A DNA stretch of 64,000 nucleotides from Nyssa sinensis (GCA_008638375.1 VIRR01000512.1:214001-278000); one strand, 5' to 3'. Shown: positions 1-13,155, counted from the stretch's first letter. Made by a program: numbers and translations. The notes: a model not told the origin generated them from the letters alone.

Positions 1-612
1 CTTTAATATGTTTTATACGTGATCCATCTTGAAAGCATGTTTTAAGTTATCCTTATGTATATGCTATCTATTTGAGAAACTTGGTGCCTGTGGTATTTTG
101 AGCAAAACTCTATCATACAAAACCTGTGACAAGATGCAGGAATTACTCACAAGCTTAGTGAAACTCATATGGATTTATCCAATATATTTCAGGTAATTGA
201 ATTGGCATGAAGTAGTAAAGTCCACACCGTATGGCTGAGAGCATGAATGTGATAGACCTTTTGTACCAAGATTTTGCTTAGATATGATGTGGATTATTTT
301 TGGTAATCACATGATTTATATTTTTTGGACTTGATGACAGCCGGGACTTTTGGAGAATTACATTTTGTACTTTTGTGGATACCTATGTGATGTATAGATA
401 AATGTTGATGAATGATGTGATGATAGTGGTGACAATAAAGATTGGAGTGGAAATGGTTATCAGATGAGTTGCAAACGTGTAGCTTTCGCAATTGAAGAAA
501 AAAAATAAATATATTACTCTTTTGCAATTCATTTGATTTTGTACGGCCTATCTGAATGACAGTGTCAGTCACTGGCCCTAAATCCGCGTCGGGTGGGTTT
601 GAGGTCATGATA
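1..612 (+). mobile_element. 3' part of 5' LTR, Tekay/Del-like Ty3/gypsy host element
   Basis: The segment ends in a terminus resembling GTCGTGACA (here degraded to GTCATGATA) followed three bases later by an initiator-Met primer site. The last 90 bases match the sequence ending at 36243, including the shared GATTTTGTACGGC, so the two are probably the 5' and 3' LTRs of one old element. A splice-acceptor-like TTTCAGGTAATTG near 186-198 matches the same place in the other long LTR units. The true start lies left of the window. No coding region is visible. Confidence 0.6.
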
Positions 613-615
613 GAG

Positions 616-627
616 TGGTATCAAAGC
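616..627 (+). promoter_or_regulatory. Primer binding site, initiator tRNA-Met type
   Basis: TGGTATCAAAGC differs by one base from the usual plant retrotransposon site TGGTATCAGAGC, complementary to the 3' end of initiator tRNA-Met. It lies three bases after the LTR end, where minus-strand synthesis would be primed. The A in place of G suggests decay. Confidence 0.7.
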
Positions 628-861
628 AAAGGTTAATGGTCTTTGGGAAAGACCAAATTGGAACTGAAGTTGATGTTTCTTGGGTGATTAGGATGACTAA
701 ATTATCAATAATTCTTGGGAAACGATAGTATGCTTATGAGCGAAGTTGACGATCTTGAGAATTGGAGGACTACATTTGAGCTATATGAACAGTGATTTTG
801 GAAAAACTATAATGATGTGAAGTTAAAGAGTATTGACTCCAAATATTGTGAAGACTAGGAA
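628..861 (+). other. Untranslated leader of the Tekay-like host element, first part
   Basis: This is non-coding leader between the primer site and unit A. It resumes at 9101-9235 after unit A and leads to gag at 9236. It ends with AGGAA at 857-861, the target duplication of unit A. Confidence 0.5.
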
Positions 862-3800
862 TGTCACGACCCGAAATCCGCCTCACGCGGATCCCAGATC
901 GAGACCGCCGCCCCAAGGCCCGAAGGCCTTGGGACAAGGCCCGAATCTGCAGTGGTATCGAATAGATGTGCTTCATGTGGTTGCAGAAGCGTTAAAAATT
1001 TTTCTTTTTTTTTCTCATTTTAAAATTTGCACATCCGTCAGGTACTGCCGCTCTTTACATAGTGTACACATGATATAACATTCAGAGCATAATAAAACTT
1101 AAGAACTTTAGAATTACTACATGTTTAGTTACCCTATAGGGCTTAATACATAATGGTGTCCCATCTTACTAATACAAAAGAGATTAACTTAAAACTTTAT
1201 AAGTCTTTCCAAAAAGACTGCCAGTCCTGCAATAGCTGCTTACACTATTCACAAAATGGGTAAGCTCTAACATCAACCTCTTCACATCAAGATTACTGTC
1301 AATCACCTGAAAGGGGGCGGATATAAATCTGGGTAAGCAAATCTAAGCTTATGAGTAATTCCTGCATTCGTCATGGGGTTTTCAACTGGTACCGGTTTAG
1401 CACATGAGAGTTTGTAAAATACTCACTACCAATTGTTCGTACATTTTAGAACACAAAGTATATGCATTCTTAAAACAGATAGCTTTGAAACATTTAAAGT
1501 ATTCAAGCTGAATACACATTTCTTCAAGTAGAACATATGCAATTTAAAAGCATATAAGCACATATAATAAAATGGGGTAAAAACCTGCTTCCATTTTTGA
1601 AAACATTTGTCATCTTTTCTCTTTAATTAGGTGGAATCTGTTTCGAATCAGACTCCCATTTTACTACAATGCTGCAATGCTACAATAGAGATATCCTGTA
1701 CCAAGGGGATCAGGTCCTGCTACCTGGCATTTTGACAGTCAATTGAGTTTCGTACAACCCAAAATCCCATCATATTTTTTTTTATAGATTGATTGAGTTA
1801 CGTACAACCCAAAAATCTATGAGTACTTATGCACAATTTATCTTATAAAACATTTATCACATGGCTTCTTCAATAGGTATTTTTCATGAATATTTAAAAC
1901 ATGAAATATATATAACTTATCACATGGCTTCTTCAATAGATATTTTTCATGAATATTTAAAACATGAAATATATAACTTCTGCAATAGAACTTCAATATT
2001 TGGAATAATCAAATTTAGAACATTTATGAAAATTTAGCATTTTAAACTTAGACATGCTGAAACATAATTAAAAAGGAAAACCGTGATTCAGACCAATCAC
2101 CCAGCATGTCACAATACAGTTTATGAAAGCACAAAACATTTTAAAAATAGGAATCATATGATACTGAATTTGATATTCAAGACTTCAAATAAATTGAACT
2201 TAAAACTTCTTCAAATTCATGGAGTTAAATCTCCATTTCAAAGGCAGGGTTACTCACCTTGGTCCTTTAGGGTTAGTGCTAATAATGCGCTTTCCCACTT
2301 CCTTTGTAGTTCCTAAGAACAATTCATAATAACCTCATTAACTTCACATTTACCGTAATAACACCTATTGATGTTACTTAACTTATGCTTAGTTCGTATT
2401 AGATCTTAAAACAATTTCATAATTTCATGTGTACTTAATTTAACTCGTACTCTTAACCTATGGCACAATTATATGTGTTAGAAATTTAATTTATTTCAAT
2501 TTATACTCTTCTGGTAGCTCCATTAACTTTCAATTAAATTTATTTACTTCACATGTTTACGTGTCGTGTCTTTTCGTAATTCATTTCCTCGTACTTGCCT
2601 TAGTTTAATATTTCGGCGATATTCCAATTTACAGTCATCTGACAGATGCTATTCATCAAATTTTATGTCTTTTTATTTTAGACATTTCTTTTGGTTGAAT
2701 AGACTCTACCATTAAGTCCATAGCGTCGAAGAAAGTCAGTTTAGGCTTTCCTAGAATTTAATTTAGACTTTTATATGTAAAAGGGCAAAATGGTCATTTT
2801 ACCTATTTACGCGTCATAATTTTTCGTACTTCGTTTCGTAATTTGGACCTCACAATTGGACTCAAAAGGCCCGAGATAGTAAGAACACCCTAATAACTTG
2901 TTAATTTTGGACAAGGGGAATTTTGGTCATTTTACCCTTTTTCGTGTCTTTATTTTTCGGGGTCTTGTCTCGTAAAATGGATCCCACCATTGGCTTTAGA
3001 ATATCCTAAATAGTAAAAATTTACTTTTCATATGTCTGATTTGAACTTTATTTGCCCCATTTATGACTCAGGGGTAAAATAGTAATTTTACCTTATTTAT
3101 TAAATAATTAAATTAATTATTTAATTATTTAATTATTTAAATATTTTTCCAAAGACTTAATTGCATGAAATTCTTATCAGTTGGGCCACAGTGGAATTTC
3201 TTAGAAATTCTGGGGTCAATCCGTAATAAGGAAAAGTTCTGGTTTATTTAAATTTAATTTAAAACAGAAAACCAGTGGGTTCGGTTCAACTGTAAGTGAA
3301 CCGGTCTGGTCCCTTTGTAAACCAACCGGTTTAGTCGGTTTACCACGTATTGCTGACGTCATGATGACGTCAGCCCTAACATTTAATTTTTTAAAACATT
3401 TTAGCATCCACACGTCGCCGTTTCACTAAACCCGTATCCATCGGATCCGGATATAACCCAGACCCATAACCGACCCGTAGTCAGACCCGAACAGTGTCAT
3501 CGTCCACACGAAGTCGACACTGTTCACAGCAAAACCCTAATTTTTTAGTTTGAATTTCGTGATGATTTATGACTCCATTTTCTCTATTTTCTTTTCCAAT
3601 AAACTCCTAAAACCTTAAGGCAAGTTTTTGCATTGATTTAGGGTTTCGAATCTAGCTCAGGTGCTCAGTTCCAGTCATGATAACCAGACCTGCACATCGT
3701 TTGTAAATGCTCATTTCTGAGCCAAATTCCATGGGATTTGTTCTGCTATGATCCCCTCTTCATGGGGTTTTATTTTTTGTTCATAAAAGTGGTTTTAAAA

Positions 3801-4293
3801 GCAAGTTGGTGAGGTTGGGTTTTGAAACCCGTACCTGCAAGTTGATATTTTGAGGTCGATTCTTGAGCTTTATGATCGCGTACTAGGGTTTTTAGAGTGT
3901 GTGTAGGGTCTAGTTGAGGTCTTGATAAGCCAAGCATGGCTTGGTTGAAGTCGGTTCAGACCTGCTTGAGCAAGGTCCTTTAATGGCGGTTCCTCTGGGT
4001 TTTCATATTTCAGTGTGTTTTCAAAACTAAATTTCATGCTTATCCTTGTTAGAATATGTTGTAGACATTATATGTGCATAAACAACTTAAAAACAGTTCA
4101 TATTCATGTTTAAATCCTAGAGAGAGAAAAACATAAAATTTTGGATTTTTACCTGTTTACAGTGAACTCTCCCTTCTACTTTTGATCCTTCTTCTATCCT
4201 CCTCAGTTCCTCCCTCTTTTGATTTCTTTCGTATAAAGCAAGCATGCTTTGCTTTTAAAGAGAGCAACCGACCTCTCTCTCTCTCTACTATTC

Positions 4294-7200
4294 TGTAATA
4301 TCCTGACCCGGAATATCGGGTTATATGGCACGCATTACGAGACAATGAAAAAGTAGTGTAAAGGTTTTTACACTAAAGAGAAAAATTAATTAATTAAATA
4401 AATAATTAATTTAAAATATTAGAATATATTTAATTGTTAAAATTAAATTTAAATAAACACACAAATACACACATTATGGTGTATTGTGTGTATATATTAT
4501 CAAATGTGTATAAATTTGTATATATATAAATACATGTACACAAGGAAGGATATATATATATATATAATATATGTAAAGTGTGAACAGTATGTGCAAGTGG
4601 GTGTGTGTGTGTGTCGGTTGTGGTGTGTGGTGTGTGTCTTCATGAGTAAGTATGTGTATTATATTATATGTATATATATACAAAATATCTTGCAACAATT
4701 TAATGCAAAGCTGAAAGAAGAAAAGCAAAATTTATGAGATGGGAGGTCTAGTGTAGGGCTACAAATCAGAAAGAAGAGAGAGAGAACAGTAGAGAGAGAA
4801 TGGAGGAAAGAGAGAGGTCGGTCACTTTCTCTATAAAATCCCAAGCATGCAAACCATGCTTTCTTCTTGCAAAGAAACCAAAAGAAGAAGAACTGAGGAG
4901 AAGAGAAGAAGAGTTTTAGAGCAAGAAAGAAAAAGAAATCAGTGGTGAAAGGTGAACCCATCAAAACTTTTAATATTTCTCTCTCTAGAATATTTTGCAT
5001 GTGTTAAGAGATTTAGGTTATGTTATGTATATATGATGCTTAATATATGTTTAAGACTTGATCAAGCATGAAAATTTGCTATGAAAATGACTGAAAACAC
5101 CTAACCCACGAGAAATCTCCATTGAAGACCTTGCCCATGGCAGGTCTAAATCAATTTCTTTTAAGCTTGATTTGGCTTATCAAGACTTAAAGTAGATATT
5201 ATGAGCATGCTAAAAACATATGACCGCGACCATAAAGCTCAAAAAATGACCCTCAAACACCAAGTTGCAGGTTACAGGTTTACACCCCAAACCTTGTAAC
5301 TCATGTTTTAATCTATTTCTTTAAATGAAAACTGAAACCTCATGGATAGAGGATCATTATGGAACAAACCGTAAGTGATTTGGCTCAGAAATGAGCATGT
5401 ATGACCGAATTACAGTTCGGATTATCAAAGTTAAAAACGATCAAACAGGACCCTTTTGAACTCCAAAATGAATGCCAATTGAATTGGTTATACCTTAGGA
5501 ATATTTTGGGACAAAAACAGTGAGGATCCATGGATCCAAACTGCACGAAATAGGAAGAAAAGAAATTCGAAAATTAGGGTTTTCAGTCGGTCGAAGTGGG
5601 GAAGACGAAGATGAGTCAACTCGGTTTTTAAAATAAGGCTGGGTCGACTCGGACAGGTGGCAGCCTCTGGGCTTGCCACCGATTAAATGGAACGGCAACG
5701 TTTTGAATGTCGGTTTAAATAAATGGACGCTAGGGCTGACGTCATTATGACGTCAGCCACATGTAAATAAACTGGATAGACCGGTTGGTTTGCAACTGAA
5801 CTGGACCGGTTCACTTAAAATTCAATTGAACCCGCTGGTTTTCTGTTTTATTTAAAACTAAATAAACCAAGACTTTTGGTTATTACGGATTGACCCCTGG
5901 GCTTTAGAAAAATTATACTGAGGCCCAACTGAGGGAAAATTTATGCATTTAGACCCCTGCGAAAATAATTAAATAATTAATTTAATTATTTAATAAATAA
6001 AGTTAAATTACTATTTTACCCTTGGGTCATAAATAGAGCAAACGAAGTCCAAATTAAATATATGAATAGTGTATCCTTACTATTTTGGATATTCTGAGAC
6101 TAATGGTAGGGTCCGCTTTAAGAGACGGGGCCCGAAAAATAAAAACACGTAAGGGGTAAATGACCAAAATACCCTTTGACCAAAATTAACAAGTTATTAG
6201 TGTATTCTTACTATCTTGGACCTTCTGAGTCCAATGGTGAGGTCCACAACACGAAATGGGGTCCCGAAAAATAAAGACACGTAAAGGGGTAAAAAGACCA
6301 AAATACCCCTAGTACCTCTAAAGCCAAAATGAAATCAGGGAAGGTCTCAACTCACTTTCTTTGACGTCCCGGACTCAAAAATGGAGTCCAAATTACGAAA
6401 CGACGTACAAAAAAATGTGACACGTAAAATGATAAATGACCATTTTGTCCTTTTACATATAACAATCCGAATTAAATGTTAGGAAAGCCTAAACTGACTT
6501 TCTTGGACACTCCGGACTCAATGGTAGAGTCTATTCGACTAAAAGAAATGTCTAAAATAAAAAGACATAAAATTTGATGAATAGCATCTGTCAGATGACT
6601 ATAAATTAGAGTAGTGCCAAAGTACCAATACTAAGGCGTGTACGAGAAATGAAATACGAAAAGACACGACACGTAAACATGTCAAATAAATAACTTTAAT
6701 TCAAAGTTAATGGAGCTCCCAGAAGAGTATAAATTGAAATAAATTCAATTTCTAACACATTAAATTATGTCATAGGTTTCAAGTACGAGTTAAATTAAGT
6801 ACCTATGAAATTATGAAATCGTTTTAGGATCTAATACGATTTAAGCATAAGTTAAGGAATATCAAGATGATATTACAATGAATGTGAAGTTGATGAGATA
6901 TTTATGAATTGTTCTTAGGAACTACAAGGAAAGTGGGAAAGCGCATTATTATCACTAACCCTAAAGAACCAAGGTGAGTAACCCTGTGTTTGAATTGGAG
7001 ATTTAACTCCATGGATTTGAAAAAGTTTTAAGTTCAAAGATGTGAAGTATTTGAAGTTTCAAATTCAGTATTTACATGATTCAGCTTTTAATTGTACTGT
7101 TTTATAACTCTATCATGACATGCTCAGTGATTGGTATCTATCATAGTTTTCTTAAAACGTATTTCAGCATGTCTAAAGTTTTAAATGCCAAATTATGTTA

Positions 7201-8392
7201 AATATCCTGAATTTGATAGTTACAAGTATTTGAAGTCCTATTGTAGAAATTATACATTTCATGTTTTAAATACTTATGAAAGTATCTATTGAAGAAGTTA
7301 TGTGATAACTGTTTTACAAGATAAATGGTACTAAATACCACTCCCTATGAAGGTTGAAATCCTTCAGGATTCAACAGTAAATGCCCGATAGCAGGATCTA
7401 ATCCCCCAGGCAAATGAGATCGGCAGTATTGACAGTAAAATGGGAGTCTGGTTCGAAACAGATTCCACCTAATTAAAGAGAAAAGATGACAAGTGATTTT
7501 GGAAATGAAAGCAGGTTTTACCCTCATTTTCAAATATATATTGATGTGATTTAAGTTATATACTTATCTGATGAAGTACGAGTTTCGCTTGGATATCTTA
7601 AATGTTTTTAAGCTATTTGAAATGCATATGTTTTGAGTTATATACTCTATTTGACGAAGTACGAGTTTAGCTTGAATACTTTAAATGTTTCAAAGCTATC
7701 TATTTATGAAATGCATATGTTCGAGTTATATACTCCATTTGACAAGTATAAGTATAGCTTAAATACTTAAAATGTTTCAAAGCAATTTGTTTTAAGAATG
7801 CATGTACTCTGTATTCTAAATTGTATAAGCAATTGGCAGTGAATGTTTTACAACTCTTATGTACTAAAAACCACTGCTAATTGAAAACCCCATGACGAAT
7901 ACTGGAATTGCTCACAAGCTTAGATTAGCTTACCCGGACTTTGTTCGGACCCCCCTTTCAGGTGATGCAGCAGACAGGGTCTTAATGACATCGACGATGA
8001 GTCTAGCTGTTTTTGGAAGGATGTGTTTAAGTAGTTCCTTTTGAAGAACCTATGAACATTAGTAGTACGTTTTGTATTAATAGATAATGTAAGAATATGT
8101 AATAAGCCCTCAGGGCAACCGAATATGGATTGTATTAATGTATAAAGTCTTTAAGTTTTCGTTATACTCTGAATGTGTAACCATGTATGCTATGTATGGA
8201 ACAGCAGTATCGGACGGATGTACATAATTTAAAATGAGAAAAGAAAAGAAAAAGTTTTTCACGCTTCCGCAATCATGTGTAGCACATCTATTCGATACCG
8301 CTGCAGATGCGAGCCTTGTCTCGGGGCCTTCGGGTCTCGGGGCGACGGTCGCGATCCGGTAATCCGTACAGGGTGGGTTTTGGGTCGTGACA
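4294..8392 (+). mobile_element. Unit B: long solo-LTR-like insertion nested in unit A
   Basis: This 4,099-bp unit starts TGTAATATCC and ends GGTCGTGACA. It is flanked by TATTC (4289-4293) and TGTTC (8393-8397), a duplication with one mismatch. Unit A resumes on both sides, so B inserted into A's CT-rich tract just upstream of A's TATA region. B has a (GA)n tract, a TATA box TCTATAAAAT at 4830-4839, repeated GACTC..GAGTC hairpin modules at 6100-6560, a donor AAGGTGAGT (GT at 6974) and an acceptor TTTCAGG (AG at 7960-7961). No protein-coding region is visible. Confidence 0.85.
4830..4839 (+). promoter_or_regulatory. TATA box of unit B
   Basis: TCTATAAAAT follows a (GA)-rich tract and precedes a conserved segment containing AAGCATGCAAACCATGC. 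Unit D has the same arrangement at 16029-16038. The position suggests the LTR's RNA polymerase II start lies about 30 bases downstream. Confidence 0.55.
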
Positions 8393-9100
8393 TGTTCTCT
8401 CTCTCTCTCTTTCTCCATTCGTAGCCCTTCTTCTAGCCTGCATCTTTCTTTTCTCAATAACTCCCTTTCCCATCTCATAAATTTTGCTTTTTCTCTTTTC
8501 TACTTTGCATTAAATTTGGGAGGACATTTGTAGCATATATGTATATTATACACACACACACACACACTCACTCACATGTGAACACACACACACATACACG
8601 GCCATCTTACACACACACACACACTCTGTTCACACTTACACACACAAGATATTTACATATATATATATTTAATTGCTTTATTATATATATATATATATAC
8701 ACACATGTATACATACTTGTTCTTATACATACATGCACACAATACACCTTTCCATGTGTGTATACTATACTCTCTTATACGAGTATATATATTTCCATAT
8801 ATATGCATATTAATATATTTATAACAACGCACACATACACTCATTTTCGGCATACTACATGTTTATGAAATATGATTGTGCATTGAAATGCGCGAGTGCA
8901 TGCATTACGATGCTGGGTCTTGAGGTGCTCAAGTATTACCTGGCACTGACTGTTCTAAATAGTCCATGACTAGTCCAAAATCGAATAGTTCCACTTGATG
9001 CCCTGGCGCAGAGCTTTAAACAGCTTAAGTTGTACTACTCAACTGACCCATCTCGGTATACGTGTCATATGACCCGATATCTTTGGGTCGGGGTATTACA

Positions 9101-9235
9101 AGGAAATGATAAGTGTTTAAATAACCTGACTTACCTGTATAAGTATACATGACTTTAGAGTATGTAATATTGTAAGCTATTTTAGAAACTTAAGGATAGT
9201 GACATATTGTTTTCTTGTGAATTTTGTAGGTAAGG
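9101..9235 (+). other. Leader of the Tekay-like host element, second part
   Basis: It begins with the right copy of unit A's target duplication and runs to the gag start. The end, TTGTGAATTTTGTAG followed by GTAAGGATGG, looks like a splice acceptor just before the gag ATG, so the leader may be spliced. I cannot locate its donor with confidence. Confidence 0.4.
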
Positions 9236-9547
9236 ATGGCAAGGAACAGGAACAACACACGTATAGTTGGAGAACGTATGGGTCGAATAGAACGAACACT
9301 AGAAAGAACGGTAGTAGTGATGAATGACGCCAGAAATAACCAGGATCCCCCTAGAGCACCCCCAAATGAAAGAGGGGAAACTGTCATCTACAAATACTTT
9401 CAGAAGCTCAAGCCCCTTTCATTTAAAGGCACCACAGATCCGATAGAGGCAGAAGAATCGATATTGGAGATGGAGAAAATATTCAGAGTATTTCCCTGTA
9501 TAGAGGAACAGAAGGTTACATTTGCAACGTTCACGTTCAAGGGTGCC
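9236..9547 (+). pseudogene. Gag, N-terminal part, Tekay/Del-like Ty3/gypsy
   Basis: The frame starts MARNRNN and continues through a retrotransposon Gag capsid-like segment (FQKLKPLSFKGTTDP, then IEAEESILEMEKIFRVF). This is characteristic of chromovirus Gag proteins that package element RNA in the cytoplasm. The frame is cut at 9547 by unit C, exactly where the family motif GA-x-RWW should follow. The remainder (YRWWLLELE) resumes directly after unit C at 13161. The start was chosen because it follows an acceptor-like TTTTGTAG and begins a basic N-terminus typical of the family. The reading frame into unit C after residue 104 is an artefact. Confidence 0.8.
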
Positions 9548-11436
9548 TGTCACGACCCGAAACCCACCCTATGCGGATCTCGTGTCGCGGGGCCGACCCG
9601 AAGGCCGTCCCTACTTTTTTTTCATTCCTGTATCATAGTACTAATATGCAAAGTACTAAAACCTCAAAGTAATAATAGCAGAAGTCTTATCAATAATAGT
9701 ACATCAGCGGAAGTCTTTCAATACACAATGTTAGCGGAAGTCTTTACAATACATAATATGGTTCTACATAAACAAAATAAGAACCAAACGTAACCAGCAC
9801 CCGAGGGTGGTGAATACATGGGAGAACTAAGACATAGACTGATACAGTTCCTCAAAAATGTCCTCCTACGCTCTCAGACTCCTACTGGGATCTTGCAGCG
9901 TCATCACTTGAAATGGGGGTAAATGGGGGGAATGAGCTACGAGAGCTCAGCAAGTAAAAACAGATCTCCGACACTGGTATCGATAAGATACAAAACCATG
10001 AATAAGATTATGATAGCCAATCATAAGAAAGGAGATGCTATAATAGCCAATGAGAACAGTTGCCATGAAGGCCAATGAATAATAATTCACAATGTACAAT
10101 TAGGAGTAATGGATACACCATCAACATGAAGAATCTCTCAACAACAATACAACAACAAGAAGTACTGCCACAATAAACCGATCATAATCAATTCAATGAA
10201 GAGTGTCTTTTCAGTTAAGATAAGTCATAAGGAATAGGGTTATTCAATAACGTAATCGTACTAATTCTTAGGAGATGCATTTACTCTGTTCTCAGGTAAA
10301 ATGCCAATGTTAATGTAAATGAAATGCCAATGGGAATGCAATGAAAATGCCAATGTTTATGCCAGTTAATTGCCGGTGGAAAGCCTTCGAGGAATTCATT
10401 CTTGCCACCTATCCATTTATGTACTTGACCCTTAGGTCTCCAGTTAATCAGAAAGCATCGGATGGATATTGTGACTGAGCACAAATCCCGTATTCATAAC
10501 ACATCATGATTATTCATTATTCCATAGAAGTATAAAATGGAATATCATATATTCAGTAAAGACATAGCAGTAAGCCTTTCAAGGCATGGTTCACAATAAG
10601 GACATAGCAAACAATAAAGACATAGCAATAATCCTTTCAAGGCATGGTTCACATGACAACAACGACATAGCAGTCAATCAATGTCCACAAGATAGATCAA
10701 TATCGCATTGTGGATAGCAATAACGTGAGGTACTTTCAAGAGTACAAGTTTGGCAGTAAAGAGAATAAACTTGGCTTGGAAACACCATATGGAAGAGAAA
10801 GGGAATTTACTTACCTCTATCATGATTCTATCTCAGAGATCCGTGAACGTACCCTTGCCTTTCGAGTTCCCTATATATCAGTAATTACGTTTTAGAATAA
10901 ATGCTATTCATCAAATTTTATGCCTTTCTATCATAAGTATTTCAAATACTAATTTAGACTTTACCATTGATTCCGGAATGCCGAAGAAAGTCGGTTTAGA
11001 CTTTCGCAGAATTCCATTTGGACTTTTGTACTAAAAAGGGCAAAATGGTCATTTTGTACTTTTACAGTATTTTATTCTTCGGGGTCTCATCTCATAAAAC
11101 AGACCCCACCATTGGACTCAGAACGTCCGAGATAATAAGTTTTGACTATTCATTAGTCTTGTTTGGACTTCGTTTGACCTGTTTAGGGGAAAGGGCAATT
11201 TGGTCATTTTTGACATATTCAAAGGTCTCAGATTTTTCGGGACCTCATCTCATGTCGAGGACCTCACCAATGGACTCAGGAGGTACGAGATAGTAAGATT
11301 ACATATATAACTTATCTTATTTGGACAACGGGCCATTTCGAAGTATTTAATTTAATTAATTTCATTTAATTAAATTAAATCTTGATTAAGCATAATATAT
11401 ATATTATTTTGTACATAATTAGAACAGGTTGAATAG

Positions 11437-11497
11437 GATGGCACACTGGCTAGCGTGCCATCTCCCTCCCCATACCACGCACGTTCGAATCTCACCA
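11437..11497 (+). other. tRNA-like module 1, antisense to unit C
   Basis: GGCACACTGGCTAGC resembles a polymerase III A box and CGTTCGAATCTC, about 35 bases on, resembles a B box (GGTTCGAATCC). It runs opposite to the unit containing it and lies beside a (TA)n tract. A full cloverleaf is not evident, so this is a degenerate tRNA-derived sequence and not a tRNA gene. Confidence 0.4.
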
Positions 11498-11580
11498 GGT
11501 GCGGTTGCACCTTTTAATTTTCGGTCTTTATTTATTACATTATATATATATATATATATTCGAATCCCATTCAGAGCACA

Positions 11581-11650
11581 GGCGTGCCTGTGTCCGAGTG
11601 GTTTGGGCTTAGCCCACCCTTTTAGGTCTCAGTTTCGATCCTCAGGGGCT
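11581..11650 (+). other. tRNA-like module 2, antisense to unit C
   Basis: GTGTCCGAGTGGTTTGG matches the A-box region of plant type II tRNAs such as Ser or Leu (GCCGAGTGGTTAAGG), and AGTTTCGATCCTC resembles a B box. It follows module 1 in the same direction, about 80 bases later. A degenerate tRNA or a SINE head are the alternatives. Confidence 0.45.
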
Positions 11651-12659
11651 ACGGCCCCTTTTTATTTTTCTTCAGGTTTGGAAACCAAACAGCAATCAGT
11701 GGCTCTACACTTGGATAGCGTATCCCTAGACAGTTTAATTCCCAATTAAATTTCTAAAACTCGTAACCAAACAAGCCCAATCCATTTAAATTCAAAACAA
11801 AAACGACACAGTTTAACTTACCCGTTCATAACCGGTCGGGTCCCAACCCGGATCCAACCCAGACCCGTTCCTTTTAACCCGGTAGACCCACGACTTAACA
11901 GTCGTCTTCCCCGATATTCCGGTGAGAGAACATTAGGGTTCCGTCACCATCTCCGGTGACGGCAACCTAAATCCAATCATTTTTAAACCTATTTTCAATG
12001 CCGTTCCATTCCTTTCCCTTCAAGGATCTCGACCCTAGCCTCGGCTTGCCCTAAAACCCTCCCCATCTTCACGAAATAGAGCTTAAACATCTCCGGCCAA
12101 CTGAAATTCCTCTATTTCATACTCGTTTAGCCACTGCTTTGACCTCTAATTATTTCTAATAGTTTTCTGCATGTATAAAGACTATTTTCATAAACTTTAA
12201 AACAAGTTTGAAACATAAAATTCATGGAACCCGATTATCCTCCCGAACCTGCAACTCCAAATTTCTCTATGGTTTCTCAACCATTTTTCTTTCATTTGTT
12301 TTCTTTTTCTATACTCTTCAAGACCCTATCAATGAAATTCAACTTCATGCTTGAAATCATAAAAACTGTAGCAAATAACCTTACCTATATTTTCTGGATT
12401 CTTGTTTTGCTCTCGGTTTCCCTTCTGAATCTTTGGTTCTGAATCAATGTCTTCTCTTCTTCTCCCCTTCAGTTCCTGACTCTCCCTTTTCTTTTTTATC
12501 CTCTCATCTCTCAACCCGTGTATATATATATATACAAAGACTCCACTCTCCTCTCTACTTTCTCTCTCTACCAGCCCATTTCCTTGATTTAGGATCTGTG
12601 CTCCCTCCACTAATGCAACTTTTGCATTATTTGGTTGGGAAACATGTTGTGCACTTATG

Positions 12660-12691
<32 letters not shown>

Positions 12692-13155
12692 CATATTATA
12701 TATATATATATAACACACACTTTACACCTAGCCTACACACACACACCTCATATGCACTTGCACGGCTGATAACAGCCTTTGCCCATTTTCTTTCTTTCCC
12801 TTTTTATATAATATACACATATAGATATATATATATATATATTATAATACATTATATAATATATATATATATATACGTGTATAATCCATAATTATACATT
12901 TTTATACGTACCTATACGCCCATACATACACGTATATACTTAAACTCTGGGCATGCATGGAAATACGTGCGTGCACGCTTTACGATGCAATGTCCCGGGG
13001 TGCTCGGGTGTTAATCAGCCTTGGTCATTCATTGTCATCATTCTAGTCATTCATTTCCATGAAAATACTAAGATATACATATCTTACCGTTGAAGTTACA
13101 TGTTTTAACCGACCTACCTCGGTATACGTGATGTATCCCGGGTCGGGATATTACA

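Larger units (their letters stand above)
862..9100 (-). mobile_element. Unit A: long solo-LTR-like insertion, minus strand, interrupted by unit B
   Basis: Read on the minus strand, the unit begins TGTAATACCCCGACCC (at 9100) and ends GGGTCGTGACA (at 862). AGGAA is duplicated exactly at 857-861 and 9101-9105. Removing unit B and one duplication leaves about 4.13 kb. TG..CA ends, a 5-bp duplication and no coding or primer site fit a solo LTR of a very-long-LTR family. It aligns with B and D along nearly its full length, including the donor AAGGTGAG (GT at 2257-2256), the acceptor TTTCAGG (AG at 1308-1307) and a weak TATA-like TTTAAAA near 4255. (CA)n tracts lie at 8550-8645. Confidence 0.85.
9548..13155 (-). 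mobile_element. Unit C: long solo-LTR-like insertion inside gag, minus strand
   Basis: On the minus strand this 3,608-bp unit begins TGTAATATCCCGACCC at 13155 and ends GGTCGTGACA at 9548. GTGCC is duplicated exactly at 9543-9547 and 13156-13160. It has a donor AGAGGTAAGT (GT at 10814-10813), hairpin modules at 10950-11290, TA-rich microsatellites (11540-11560, 12660-12715, 12825-12875) and two tRNA-like modules on the plus strand at 11437-11650. No coding region is visible. It is more diverged from A, B and D than they are from each other. Confidence 0.85.

Noticed and set aside
4474..4737. Reading frames over (TA)n and (GT)n sequence, also at 8539-8868, 12329-12718 and 51585-51886
   Set aside because: Low-complexity microsatellite translations (Tyr/Ile/His/Thr runs) within long LTR units; no gene.
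9551..9793. Continuation of the Gag ORF to 9793
   Set aside because: Beyond 9547 the frame reads into the LTR end of unit C; the true Gag continuation is at 13161.
11437..11650. Functional tRNA genes
   Set aside because: A and B boxes are recognisable but acceptor and anticodon stems do not pair convincingly by eye; kept only as tRNA-like modules.
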